From JAGVPT01 sp963717445 (GTDB lineage Bacteria; Bacteroidota; Ignavibacteria; UBA10030; UBA8401): DNA of 64,000 nt. The stretch is taken from assembly GCA_963717445.1 (NCBI GenBank), contig OY970334.1, positions 682,001-746,000 on the forward strand. The letters run 5' to 3'. Below are positions 9,282-18,700 of this stretch, piece after piece (positions within the stretch are counted from its first letter, which is position 1; each line of letters opens with the position of its first letter). The position numbers and the translations under genes were made by a program. The notes beneath the pieces are model-generated. The model saw only the letters and a program-made list of their open reading frames with translations, had not been told where the DNA came from and did no database searches.

Positions 9282-9980
9282 ATGAAACCACTCCGCATCT
9301 ACGCTAACGTCACTTCAATAAACTCCGATATCATCGTCTGTAAAAAATGTCCTCGTTTAGTGAAGTGGCGGGAAGCAATCGCGAGAAAAAAGACAAAACG
9401 ATTTTCCGGCCAAGAGTATTGGGGAAAGCCAGTGCCGAGTTTTGGAGATGCGAAAGCCCGCGTTTTGGTTGTCGGCCTTGCGCCGGCGGCTCATGGAGGT
9501 AATCGCACCGGAAGGGTGTTTACCGGCGATGAAAGCGCCAACTGGCTCTACCGCGCACTGCACAAGAGCGGATTTGCAAACCAACCTCATTCTACTCACC
9601 GCGGCGACGGGTTGAAATTGTCCGACTGTTATATCACCGCCGTCTGTCATTGCGCACCGCCGCAAAATAAATTACTGCTTAAGGAAATCAACAATTGCCG
9701 CCCCTTTATGCTGCAGGAACTTCAGCATTTGAAAAACATTCGCGTTGTTGTCGGACTCGGAAAAGTCGGGTTCGACGCGGTATTCGATTGCCTTCGCGAA
9801 CTCGGCTGGACCGATTTGAAGGCACGGCCAAAGTTCGGACACGGAGTTTCCTACAGAATCAACGACAACATTACACTTCTCGGAAGCTATCATCCCAGCC
9901 AACAGAACACATTTACCGGAAAACTGACGGAAGCAATGCTGAACGAGGTTTTCCAAAAAGCAAAGGGTATCGCTCAGTAG
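9282..9980 (+). CDS. Uracil-DNA glycosylase, family 5 (UDGb)
   Basis: Removes uracil, and in known family 5 enzymes also hypoxanthine or xanthine, from DNA as the first step of base excision repair. The 232-residue protein has the family 5 motif A GLAPAAHGGNRTGRVFTGD, which lacks the catalytic Asp/Asn of other families, and motif B GSYHPSQQNTFTG near the C-terminus. Cysteines placed to hold a [4Fe-4S] cluster are CKKC near residue 21 and CYITAVCHC with NC further on. It is preceded by a 76-bp gap and probably has its own promoter. Directly downstream is a 130-bp miniature inverted-repeat element. Distinct from family 4 (Udg) by motif A. Confidence 0.9.
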   Translation: MKPLRIYANVTSINSDIIVCKKCPRLVKWREAIARKKTKRFSGQEYWGKPVPSFGDAKARVLVVGLAPAAHGGNRTGRVFTGDESANWLYRALHKSGFANQPHSTHRGDGLKLSDCYITAVCHCAPPQNKLLLKEINNCRPFMLQELQHLKNIRVVVGLGKVGFDAVFDCLRELGWTDLKARPKFGHGVSYRINDNITLLGSYHPSQQNTFTGKLTEAMLNEVFQKAKGIAQ

Positions 9981-9986
9981 CACTAT

Positions 9987-10116
9987 GGTAGTGGTCAATG
10001 TTGTTTTTCTAGCGAGAGGCGACGGACACCTCACTCCAAAAAATCACGTTATGCCAAAATACTTGATAAGATAAATCGGTAAAGTGTCCGTCACCTTACC
10101 AAAAATGAGCACTACC
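9987..10116 (+). repeat. Miniature inverted-repeat element, family A, copy 1
   Basis: A 130-bp palindromic element with ends GGTAGTGGTCA and TGAGCACTACC and an inner arm pair GGCGACGGACACCTCAC / AAAGTGTCCGTCACCTTACC. The core reading AAAATCACGTTATGCC and AAGATAAATCGG is shared with copies at about 37.8, 40.6 and 40.9 kb. It has no coding capacity and sits 7 bp after the UDG stop, so in RNA it could form a hairpin acting as a 3' end. The flanks show no clear target duplication here. Confidence 0.85.
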
Positions 10117-10131
10117 GACACGACCGATAGT

Positions 10132-10160
10132 TTGAAGTTCTCCCCATCTTCTGTTATATT
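10132..10160 (+). promoter_or_regulatory. Predicted sigma-70-like promoter for hemB
   Basis: TTGAAG at 10132-10137, 17-bp spacer, TATATT at 10155-10160, 46 bp before the hemB ATG. The same -35 hexamer and spacing are found before gltA. Confidence 0.55.
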
Positions 10161-10205
10161 TCATTGAGAAAACAATATTGTTGAAATTCCAGAGAGGGAA
10201 AAACA

Positions 10206-11225
10206 ATGACAATGTTTAACGAAAAAATAGGCCTAGGCTCTACCACGCGCGCGGAAGCCGAACCGTTCAAACGCCTTCGCAGGCTTCGGATGACGGATGC
10301 TTTCAGGTCGATGGTGCGCGAAACGGAGCTTTCCCGCAACGATTTCATCTATCCCCTCTTTGTTGTGCCGGGATTAAAAGTCCGGCACGAAGTAAAATCG
10401 ATGCCTGGAGTTTTCCAGCTTTCGATCGACGAAACCGTTAAGGAATGCGTCGAAGTAAAATCTCTGGGCATTCCCGCCGTCATCCTTTTCGGTATTCCCG
10501 AGCATAAGGACGATGTCGGCAGCGGTGCGTACGACGAAGAGGGAATTATCCAGATGGCGATCCGGGCAATCAAAAAAGAAGTGCCCGAACTTGTCGTGAT
10601 CACCGATGTCTGTTTGTGTGAATACACATCGACCGGGCATTGCGGAATTGTTCGCGACAACGAAATCGTCAACGATGAGTCAATTGACCTTCTGGCAAAA
10701 GAAGCTCTCACTCATGCCCAGGCAGGCGCGGATTTGGTGGCCCCTTCGGATATGTTCGACGGCCGTGTAAAAGCGATCCGGCAAATCCTGAACGAGAATA
10801 ATTTCCATAACATTCCCATTATGTCGTATGCGGCAAAGTACGCGTCGGGATTCTACGGGCCGTTCCGCGATGCGGCGGAAAGCACGCCCAAGTTCGGCGA
10901 CCGGCGTTCACACCAGATGGATCCGGCAAACTCCGACGAGGCGCTCCGGGAAGTCGAACAAGACATTATCGAAGGAGCGGACATTGTGATGGTGAAACCG
11001 GCCCTCCCGTATCTCGACATCGTCCGGCGCGTGAAAGACAAATTTGCGATGCCGACTGCCGCGTATAATGTGAGCGGCGAATATTCAATGATCAAGGCTG
11101 CAGGCAGAAACGGCTGGATCGACGAGCAGCGAGTCATGATGGAAGCACTCACAAGCATCAAGCGGGCCGGCGCGGATTTAATTCTTACCTACTTTGCGAA
11201 GGATGCCGCAAAGCTCCTCCGTTGA
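10206..11225 (+). CDS. hemB: Delta-aminolevulinic acid dehydratase (porphobilinogen synthase)
   Basis: Joins two 5-aminolevulinate molecules to make porphobilinogen. Its 339 residues fit the family. The zinc-type cysteine triad is visible in DVCLCEYTSTGHCG (Cys136, Cys138, Cys146), so this is a Zn-dependent enzyme, not the Mg/Asp type. The Schiff-base lysines are Lys211 in SYAAKYASGFYGPFRDAAES and Lys264 in VMVKPALPYLDIV. A GAGAGG ribosome-binding sequence lies before the ATG; a second ATG six bases later is possible. A promoter is seen at 10132-10160. The gene is followed by an epimerase and hemL, forming the second heme block; the epimerase start is 10 bp after the hemB stop. Confidence 0.96.
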   Translation: MTMFNEKIGLGSTTRAEAEPFKRLRRLRMTDAFRSMVRETELSRNDFIYPLFVVPGLKVRHEVKSMPGVFQLSIDETVKECVEVKSLGIPAVILFGIPEHKDDVGSGAYDEEGIIQMAIRAIKKEVPELVVITDVCLCEYTSTGHCGIVRDNEIVNDESIDLLAKEALTHAQAGADLVAPSDMFDGRVKAIRQILNENNFHNIPIMSYAAKYASGFYGPFRDAAESTPKFGDRRSHQMDPANSDEALREVEQDIIEGADIVMVKPALPYLDIVRRVKDKFAMPTAAYNVSGEYSMIKAAGRNGWIDEQRVMMEALTSIKRAGADLILTYFAKDAAKLLR

Positions 11226-11235
11226 TTTCATTCCT

Positions 11236-12219
11236 ATGAAAAATATCCTTATCACCGGCGGCACAGGATTCATCGGCTCGAATCTTGCCGCCGCACTGTC
11301 GCAGCAGGGATATGCCGTCAGAATTCTGCGCCGATCGTCGTCGAATCTTTTCAACGTTGCATCGCTTTCCGTCGAACATCGAATCGGTGACGTCCGCGAT
11401 GTTGAATCGCTGCGCAGCGCAATGCGCGGCTGCGATACCGTTTTTCATACAGCCGCGATGGTTTCGTTCTGGAAGCCGGTGCGGCCCCTTCAGTACGAAA
11501 TCAATATCGGCGGAACAAAAAACGTTGTCGAAGCGTGTCTTAAGGAAAATATCCGGCGCCTTGTTCATACGAGTTCCATCGCCGCAATAGGCCATCCAGA
11601 AAACGGAATGTTTGCCGATGAATCGACCCCGTTCAACTGGCAAGATGCCGACAGCGGCTATAAGAATTCGAAACACATGGCCGAAATCGAAATCGCCAAC
11701 GGTGTTGAACACGGGCTCGACGCGGTGATGGTCAATCCGGGAGTCGTCATCGGCCCCGGCGACATTCGCTTTAACGGAGGTAAGATCATCCGCTCGGTAA
11801 AGAACCATCAGGCACTCTTCTACATTGATGGGGGGATGAATATTGTCTTTGTTGCCGATGTCGTCGCCGGCCATATCGGCGCCGCGCTGAAAGGAAGAAC
11901 GGGCGAGCGGTACATTCTGGGGGGCGAGAACCTGACGCACAAGCAAGCCTTTCAGATCACCGCAGAGGTCGTCGGCGGAATTGTTCCCCGCATCCGGATG
12001 CCGATTTCCTTTTTAAAGCTTGTCGGAAAATCCTTCGACCTTGCCGGAAAAGTCATGAACAAGGAGCCTTTCGTGACCTCCGAACTTTTTTCCGGCGCAG
12101 GACACTGCAATTGGTATAGCTCCGAAAAAGCTCAACGGGAGCTTGGATACGTCATAACGCCGTTCCGCGATGCGGTCGAAAAAACGTACCGCTGGTACCA
12201 AAGCAATCATCTGCTCTGA
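11236..12219 (+). CDS. NAD-dependent epimerase/dehydratase (extended SDR)
   Basis: An extended short-chain dehydrogenase of 327 residues. The start at 11236 is chosen because it begins MKNILITGGTGFIGSNLA, placing the NAD-binding GxxGxxG at the N-terminus; an upstream in-frame Met lies within hemB. Asp in GDVRDVESL and the catalytic pair Tyr-Lys in GYKNSKHMAE (YxxxK), with upstream VHTSSIAAIG, complete the active site. It resembles the HpnA-like/dihydroflavonol-reductase branch, whose substrates vary (sugar nucleotides, sterol-like compounds). The substrate is not predictable. It lies between hemB and hemL, but no heme step is known to require it. Confidence 0.85.
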   Translation: MKNILITGGTGFIGSNLAAALSQQGYAVRILRRSSSNLFNVASLSVEHRIGDVRDVESLRSAMRGCDTVFHTAAMVSFWKPVRPLQYEINIGGTKNVVEACLKENIRRLVHTSSIAAIGHPENGMFADESTPFNWQDADSGYKNSKHMAEIEIANGVEHGLDAVMVNPGVVIGPGDIRFNGGKIIRSVKNHQALFYIDGGMNIVFVADVVAGHIGAALKGRTGERYILGGENLTHKQAFQITAEVVGGIVPRIRMPISFLKLVGKSFDLAGKVMNKEPFVTSELFSGAGHCNWYSSEKAQRELGYVITPFRDAVEKTYRWYQSNHLL

Positions 12220-12263
12220 AAAAAAAGCTAACGTTCACTACGGAGACAACGAGAGGAAAAGAA

Positions 12264-13556
12264 ATGAAAACGTCAAAATCCGCAACGTTGTTCAAAAAAG
12301 CTGTGCGGCTGATTCCGGGAGGAGTGAATTCTCCTGTGCGCGCATTCACGTCGGTCGGGAGAATACCTGTTTTCATCAGGAAGGCCCGCGGGTCAAAGTT
12401 ATGGGACGTTGACGGAAATAGATATATCGATTACGTCGGATCGTGGGGACCGATGATCCTCGGCCACGCCCATCCTCGAATCCTCAAGGCCGTGAAAAAA
12501 GCGGCCGACGACGGAACGAGCTTTGGAGCGGCGACCGAACGCGAGATTGAAATGGCGGAGCTCATTTCTACAATGATGCCGTCGATTGAAATGGTCCGCA
12601 TGGTCAACTCCGGCACGGAAGCGACGATGAGCGCAATTCGCCTTGCCCGCGCTTTTACGGGTAAGGACAAAATCATCAAATTCGAAGGATGCTACCATGG
12701 GCATGCCGATTCATTTCTGATTAAGGCCGGATCGGGAGCGATGACGCTCGGCGTTCCCGACAGCCCCGGCGTACCCAAAGCAATCGGAAGCGCGACACTG
12801 ACGGCCCGGTACAACGATCTTGCGTCGCTTCAAAACATTATCGAGGCAAACCCCGGGCAAATTGCCGGGCTCATTGTTGAACCGGTCGTCGGCAACATGG
12901 GATGTGTCCCCCCCGGAAAAGGATTCCTCGAAGGACTCCGCTCGCTTTGCACGAAACACAACATCGTGTTCATCATGGACGAAGTCATGACGGGCTTCCG
13001 TGTTGCCCTTGGCGGCGCTCAACAGCTCTACGGCGTACAACCCGACCTTACGACATTGGGAAAGATCATCGGGGGAGGACTGCCGGTAGGTGCGTACGGC
13101 GGGACAATGGAAATAATGGAAATGGTAGCACCATCAGGACCGATGTATCAGGCGGGAACGCTCTCGGGAAATCCGCTCGCGATGGCGGCAGGTATCGAGA
13201 TGCTAAAAATACTTTCCGGCAAGAAAACAATTTATCGTCAGCTTGAAAAAAAATCGGCAACACTCGAGCAAGGACTTCAATCAATCATCGACAAACACCA
13301 TCTTCCACTCACACAGAACAGAGTCGGATCGATGTTCACACTATTTTTCACAAAAGAAAAAGTCGTCGATTACGAAACGGCAAAAACATCCGACACAAAA
13401 GCATTTGCCTCGTATTTCTCCTCAATGCTCGAACAGGGAATCTACCTTCCCCCGTCGCAGTTCGAAGCGGCATTTATGTCCATAGCACATTCGAACGAAG
13501 ACATCGAACGGACTATCGACGCAGCAGAAAAAGCGCTGCGGGAGGCTTTCTCGTAA
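12264..13556 (+). CDS. hemL: Glutamate-1-semialdehyde 2,1-aminomutase
   Basis: PLP enzyme that converts glutamate-1-semialdehyde to 5-aminolevulinate, showing that this organism uses the C5 (glutamyl-tRNA) route. It has 430 residues. Visible are the N-terminal IPGGVNSPVRAF signature, VNSGTEATMSAIRLARAFTG, the FEGCYHGHADSFL segment, Asp in FIMDEVMTGFR, and the PLP lysine Lys267 in TTLGKIIGGGLPVGAYGG. The start ATG follows GAGAGGAAAAGAA. It is 44 bp after the epimerase and ends 72 bp before a large tandem repeat, probably the last gene of this heme block. Glutamyl-tRNA reductase, HemC and HemD are not in the window. Confidence 0.96.
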   Translation: MKTSKSATLFKKAVRLIPGGVNSPVRAFTSVGRIPVFIRKARGSKLWDVDGNRYIDYVGSWGPMILGHAHPRILKAVKKAADDGTSFGAATEREIEMAELISTMMPSIEMVRMVNSGTEATMSAIRLARAFTGKDKIIKFEGCYHGHADSFLIKAGSGAMTLGVPDSPGVPKAIGSATLTARYNDLASLQNIIEANPGQIAGLIVEPVVGNMGCVPPGKGFLEGLRSLCTKHNIVFIMDEVMTGFRVALGGAQQLYGVQPDLTTLGKIIGGGLPVGAYGGTMEIMEMVAPSGPMYQAGTLSGNPLAMAAGIEMLKILSGKKTIYRQLEKKSATLEQGLQSIIDKHHLPLTQNRVGSMFTLFFTKEKVVDYETAKTSDTKAFASYFSSMLEQGIYLPPSQFEAAFMSIAHSNEDIERTIDAAEKALREAFS

Positions 13557-13628
13557 TGGTATCGAGAGATACTCCAAAAACACTGTGCATATTTATAGCT
13601 TTGGCTCTCTAGGAACGCGACCGAAAGG

Positions 13629-14896
13629 TCCAACTGTGGACTTTATCTCTGTGGCTCTCTGTGGCACCTCTGTGTTTCTCTGTGAAATTTTAACTTTTGT
13701 GACACAGAGTGCCACCGAGATTCACAGAGTTCCACAGAGATATGGTTGTAATATGATCTGAGACTTCTGAATAATTTTAAAAGTATGGCTCGCGCAAAAC
13801 CCGCAAGGGAATGCGACCTTAGGGTTCTGTGGAACTTATCACTGTGGCTCTCTGTGGCACCTCTGTGTTTCTCTGTGAAACTTTAACTTTTGTTACACAG
13901 AGCGTCACCGAGATTCACAGAGTTCCACAAAGATATGGTTGTAATATGATCTGAGACTTCTGAATAATTTTAAAAGTATGGCTCGCGCAAAACCCGCAAG
14001 GGAATGCGACCTTAGGGTTCTGTGGAACTTATCACTGTGGCTCTCTGTGGCACCTCTGTGTTTCTCTGTGAAACTTTAACTTTTGTTACACAGAGCGTCA
14101 CCGAGATTCACAGAGTTCCACAAAGATATGGTTGTAATATGATCTGAGACTTCTGAATAATTTTAAAAGTATGGCTCGCGCAAAACCCGCAAGGGAATGC
14201 GACCTTAGGGTTCTGTGGAACTTATCACTGTGGCTCTCTGTGGCACCTCTGTGTTTCTCTGTGAAACTTTAACTTTTGTTACACAGAGCGTCACCGAGAT
14301 TCACAGAGTTCCACAAAGATATGGTTGTAATATGATCTGAGACTTCTGAATAATTTTAAAAGTATGGCTCGCGCAAAACCGCAAGGGAATGCGACCTTAG
14401 GGTTCTGTGGAACTTATCACTGTGGCTCTCTGTGGCACCTCTGTGTTTCTCTGTGAAACTTTAACTTTTGTTACACAGAGTGTCACCGAGATTCACAGAG
14501 TTCCACAAAGATATGGTTGTAATATGATCTGAGACTTCTGAATAATTTTAAAAGTATGGCTCGCGCAAAACCGCAAGGGAATGTGACCTTAGGGTTCTGT
14601 GGAACTTATCACTGTGGCTCTCTGTGGCACCTCTGTGTTTCTCTGTGAAACTTTAACTTTTGTGACACAGAGTGCCACCGAGATTCACAGAGTTCCACAG
14701 AGATATGGTTGTAATATGATCTGAGACTTCTGAATAATTTTAAAAGTATGGCTCGCGCAAAACCGCAAGGGAATGCGACCTTAGGGTTCTGTGGAACTTA
14801 TCACTGTGGCTCTCTGTGGCACCTCTGTGTTTCTCTGTGAAACTTTAACTTTTGTGACACAGAGTGCCACCGAGATTCACAGAGTTCCACAGAGAC
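13629..14896. repeat. Tandem repeat: seven copies of a 192-193 bp unit (last partial)
   Basis: Seven copies begin near 13634, 13827, 14020, 14213, 14405, 14597 and 14789; the last one stops after about 105 bp. Period is 193 bp for the first copies and 192 after loss of one C in AAACCCGC. Each unit contains an imperfect palindrome (CTCTGTGG...CTCTGTGTTTCTCTGTG facing CACAGAG...ATTCACAGAGTTCCACA), then GAGACTTCTGAATAATT and GGCTCGCGCAAAA. The first half matches a single copy at 57251-57363 and the second half matches the left end of the element at 30021-30140, so the unit is a composite of two dispersed repeats. Copies 2-4 are almost identical. No believable gene lies inside. Spacing and palindromes do not fit CRISPR. 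Confidence 0.95.
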
Positions 14897-14950
14897 ACGT
14901 TTCTACTTTATATTTTAAATTCTATGCTTTAGCGGCACGGTCTAAGGTCA

Positions 14951-15610
14951 TCACGGAAAGTTGGGCGGAAGCGGAAGCGAATTGGGCGTGCTCGAATTTT
15001 GTTTCTTATGTGAGACAATATAATACACCCCGCCTGCAACAACGACTGTTGCGGCAGAACCGATATACCACCAGAGATTGGATTTTGATTCACGCAGAGA
15101 TTCGGGGATTGAAGTGTCATGCGTCGCCGCCTCCCCCATTCTAATTGCTATGTTCCTGACAAAATTATCAACGTCGTCGGCTGACGTACATACTGCATTG
15201 TCAATCACTTGCGAGAGCTTCTGATTCTTTTTAGTATCGAATTCGTCCGATTGAAACTGGTACGAGTTATTCCTTTTTGTGACCCTGCAGAGAAGCAGGC
15301 TTCGAAATCCCGCTTTGAGGGCAAGCGGCTTTATGCAATTGATATCCGAACATTTCTGTAGAGCAGCCTTGTCTTCCTTGCTTAATCCCTTTGTAACGTC
15401 CGCTTTGAGAGATACGGATAGAGTTGGAAACTGAGATAATTTTTCCTGCAAACTTGAAAAGAAGGAATCTGCTTCACCCGCCGATAAGCCGCTCGATCCA
15501 CCCCGCAACAAAACAACCTTAATCGTGGGTTTGGAAGAAGCGGGTTGTGCAATGAGCAGTGGCGACATTGCATACAATGCAGCCGACACAAATATCAGAA
15601 GCCATCTCAT
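14951..15610 (-). CDS. Secreted CsgG/FlgO-like protein with C-terminal membrane segment
   Basis: The start at 15610 gives MRWLLIFVSAALYAMSPLLIAQ, a clear signal peptide; the longer in-frame reading from 15775 puts 55 unlikely residues before it. The 219-residue product has a predicted periplasmic alpha/beta domain in which residues about 85-115 read LQKCSDINCIKPLALKAG and then a strand LLLCRV. This C..C...A..G pattern followed by a strand is common in CsgG/FlgO-like and related lipoprotein domains. Near the C-terminus WWYIGSAATVVVAGGVYYIV is a membrane segment with a polar Pro/Asn/Ser tail. It lies 175 bp downstream of the FG-GAP protein on the same strand. Function unknown. Confidence 0.7.
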   Translation of the reverse strand: MRWLLIFVSAALYAMSPLLIAQPASSKPTIKVVLLRGGSSGLSAGEADSFFSSLQEKLSQFPTLSVSLKADVTKGLSKEDKAALQKCSDINCIKPLALKAGFRSLLLCRVTKRNNSYQFQSDEFDTKKNQKLSQVIDNAVCTSADDVDNFVRNIAIRMGEAATHDTSIPESLRESKSNLWWYIGSAATVVVAGGVYYIVSHKKQNSSTPNSLPLPPNFP

Positions 15611-15785
15611 ACAAATCGAATCATTGTTATTGCCCGCCTTTTTTGCACGCACCAATCTCCCGGCAACAATAAACTTTAGGGATTGCTTCGGTCGCTCCGC
15701 TCTCTCGCAATGACTATCCAATTTCGAGATAGATTCTAACGACATCCTCTGCTGGCACTCTTTCCAAATAGCCATTGAAGTGCAC

Positions 15786-18700
15786 CTACCTAATCAACAG
15801 CATTTTTTTTGTCTCGTGGTACATCACCGTGCCGCCTGTTATTGATATCCGATAAAAATAAGGGCCTGAAGCAAGGTCCTTTCCGTCGAAGGTCACTTCA
15901 TAAAACCCGGGAGCAGCGGTTTCATTAACCAGCGTGCGAACCTCTTGCCCCAAAACGTTATACACTTTCAGCAGAACTTGCGCTGACTTTGCCGTATTGG
16001 GCACGGCATACCGAATGATTGTTCCCGGATTGAACGGATTCGGGTAGTTATTATAGAGATTTGGCTCGCTGGGAATGAGCGCAACTCCTCCCAGATTTTT
16101 TTCGACAAATGAATGTGTCCCGACAATTAAGCGATATGTTCCTACGCCGTCTTTTCCTGTGGTCCCAAGAACAATCTTTTGCCGCGTTACGTCGTACGCT
16201 AATCCTTTTCCAACGTCCACCAGACTCGCTTCAAAGCCTTGATTTGAAATTCCATCGGTCGACCCAAATGTTAATTTCGTATTTGCAAACGCATCACCGG
16301 TCATAACGGTTAAATCCCAGGTATCGCCTTCCGTGTTGAGCGGTCTCATATCTTTCATTAGCGGTCCAGCCGCACTTTGAGTACTCGCCAGGATGCTGCG
16401 CCCTCCGATGAATGGTGCCTGAAAGCGATCCAATTTGTCCAGTCCCTCGGAGGCGTCCGACCTCATGCCGATTTCAGTGCCGACGCAGGACATCCCAATG
16501 TCATCCCTCTCGGCGTCGAACCCAAGGGTCCACTCTTTTGATGTTTGAGGATTAGTGACTTTCACAACTGCCTTTGGCTCCCGTCCATTTGAACCGGAGG
16601 CAGGAGGCGGGAGAATACCAGTGAGATCGAATTTTAACGTGCATGCGCTGTCCACGTCAACAGCCAATCCCTGCCAGCTTCTCAACGTATCGACATCGGA
16701 ACCCGACCCTTCCCAGCCCCCCTGTGCACCCGTCCCGGAAAAATAATAGTGAGCAAGAGCGTTTCCGCCTTGAAAGATCAAGTGATCGAAGGGAACATCG
16801 ACCAGGAAAGGATTTCCCACCAGGTTCCAGCCTTGATTGAGCTGGATCCCCGTGTACAGCATTTTGTCAGAGCGGATCAATTTCGGTTTGCTCAATGTCG
16901 TCGACTTCCCTTGATTTTCCGAGACGATAAAGAATGAAGAGCCGGGGACAACAACCGACAAATCCTTGAATGAATCATAATCGTTCCAGCCTCCGTTAAA
17001 CCATCGTGTCATTCGCCAATTCACATACGGAATACCATTTTCTGCATCAGACCCATAGCTCTGTTCTATAAAACTGCTTGGCCGTTGATCTTCGGGGTCA
17101 TACGGTACCGAAAAGAGGCGATACGCTTTTACTTCCTGGCCTGACGGGAGATTCAAAGAATGGACGCTTGGAATGTTAGAAAAGTTAGTAACGGTCAAAT
17201 CCGATGCGTAGCGTATTTCAAATGAGAGGAGATTGGAGAGCGTGGAATTTCCCGCGCTGTCGATAGCAAGAATGCGGTACTCAGCGCCGATGACAATTCC
17301 ATTTTTGATGAATGATGTTGCCGGAAGGACTACTGAATCGGAGGACAAATTAAGCGAATCCCATGCTTGCCCATCGAGCCGACGGTACAGCAATGTAAAT
17401 TGCATAACGCCCGATTCGTTTGCCGGTTCCGTCGCCGACGAAACGATTGGAGGAATGCTCGATAGGCTTCCGTCAGCCTGGACAAAAATCGTATCCAGGC
17501 TTGCATTGTTCTGAACGATGACAGGACCATTATTATCAAACTTAACGACAACGGAGCCGATCGAATCTTGGTTCTTATTCCCGAGAGAATCTTCCAGGTA
17601 AAAATAGATCGTGTCTTTTCCCACTTGTGTGATCGATACGCTTGCACCTGTGCCGCTAGCCGGCTGGCTCTTTACGGCGGCGGCGTTCTTCGGCAGCGTA
17701 TCGATTGAATACCAGATTTTATCGATCGGCAGCGTTCCATTTTGATTTGTCCATGTTATGGTAAATGCCGCTGCATTCGACCAGCCGGCGGGGTTAACCG
17801 CACACGAAGCCGGACTACCCGGGAGTACATAGACTGTTGAGGAGATCGGAATTTTTAATAGTGGAGTAAGGGCGTTGCTCTTTATGAACACCGTGTCGGT
17901 GAACAAACCAACAGTGTCCGCCCGAAATGTTATCGATACAGTTAATGAATCAAGAAAACTGCCATGAGTGGTTGAAAAAGTTATTTCTTTTCTGTTCGCA
18001 TAAATAGTATCGACTAACAAACGGTTTGTGGAAACGTCCTTTACTTCTAAATTGTAGTTGCTTGAATCTCCGTGCGCAACATATCCAATGTCGATCGGGT
18101 TCTTATTGACGGCAATGGACGCAATCCCTACGTCTGAGAGGAAAACGGATACCGCGTTAGTACCGCTGCTTGTCGCAACGAGGTCCGGCCTGCCGTCCCC
18201 ATTAAGATCGCCGATGGCAAAACCGTAGGGAAGGCTTGCGGTTGTAAAATCCACCTCCGATGCAAAGGAATTGCTGGAAATATTTCCGCCGGTGCCGCTT
18301 GTATTTTCGAATACCGAAACTGTGTTGCTGTTTCCGTTTGCCGCAGCGATATCCGGCTGGCCGTCTCCGTTAAAGTCGCCGAGCGCGATGCTGTTGGGGG
18401 CGCTGTTTAACTTGAAATCTATTCCCTCATCGAAAGAAGCGCTCGTAATGCTTCCGCTGCTGCTCTTGTTCTGGAAGATGGAAAGTGTGCTGTCGCTGGT
18501 GTTGGCCGAAATAATCTCCGGTTTGCCGTCTCCGTTCAGATCGGCAATCGCGACGGCAATCGGAGTACCGCTTGTTGCAAGGCTTACACCAGGCGCAAAG
18601 GAACCGAGTGCAATGCTTCCGCTGGAACTTATATTACGAAGAACTGAAAGCGAATCGCCGCCGCTATTCGCCACCACGATGTCGGGCTTTCCGTCTCCAT

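Noticed and set aside
11185..11946. Long open frame of 253 codons on the minus strand
   Set aside because: Antisense to the end of hemB and the epimerase gene, both with clear catalytic motifs; no start signal or recognisable protein features.
13629..14896. Possible CRISPR array
   Set aside because: Units are 192-193 bp, almost wholly conserved and palindromic, with no variable spacers and no cas genes.
14791..15144. Open frame of 117 codons on the plus strand
   Set aside because: Begins inside the last tandem repeat unit and runs antisense to the CsgG-like gene; no ribosome site.
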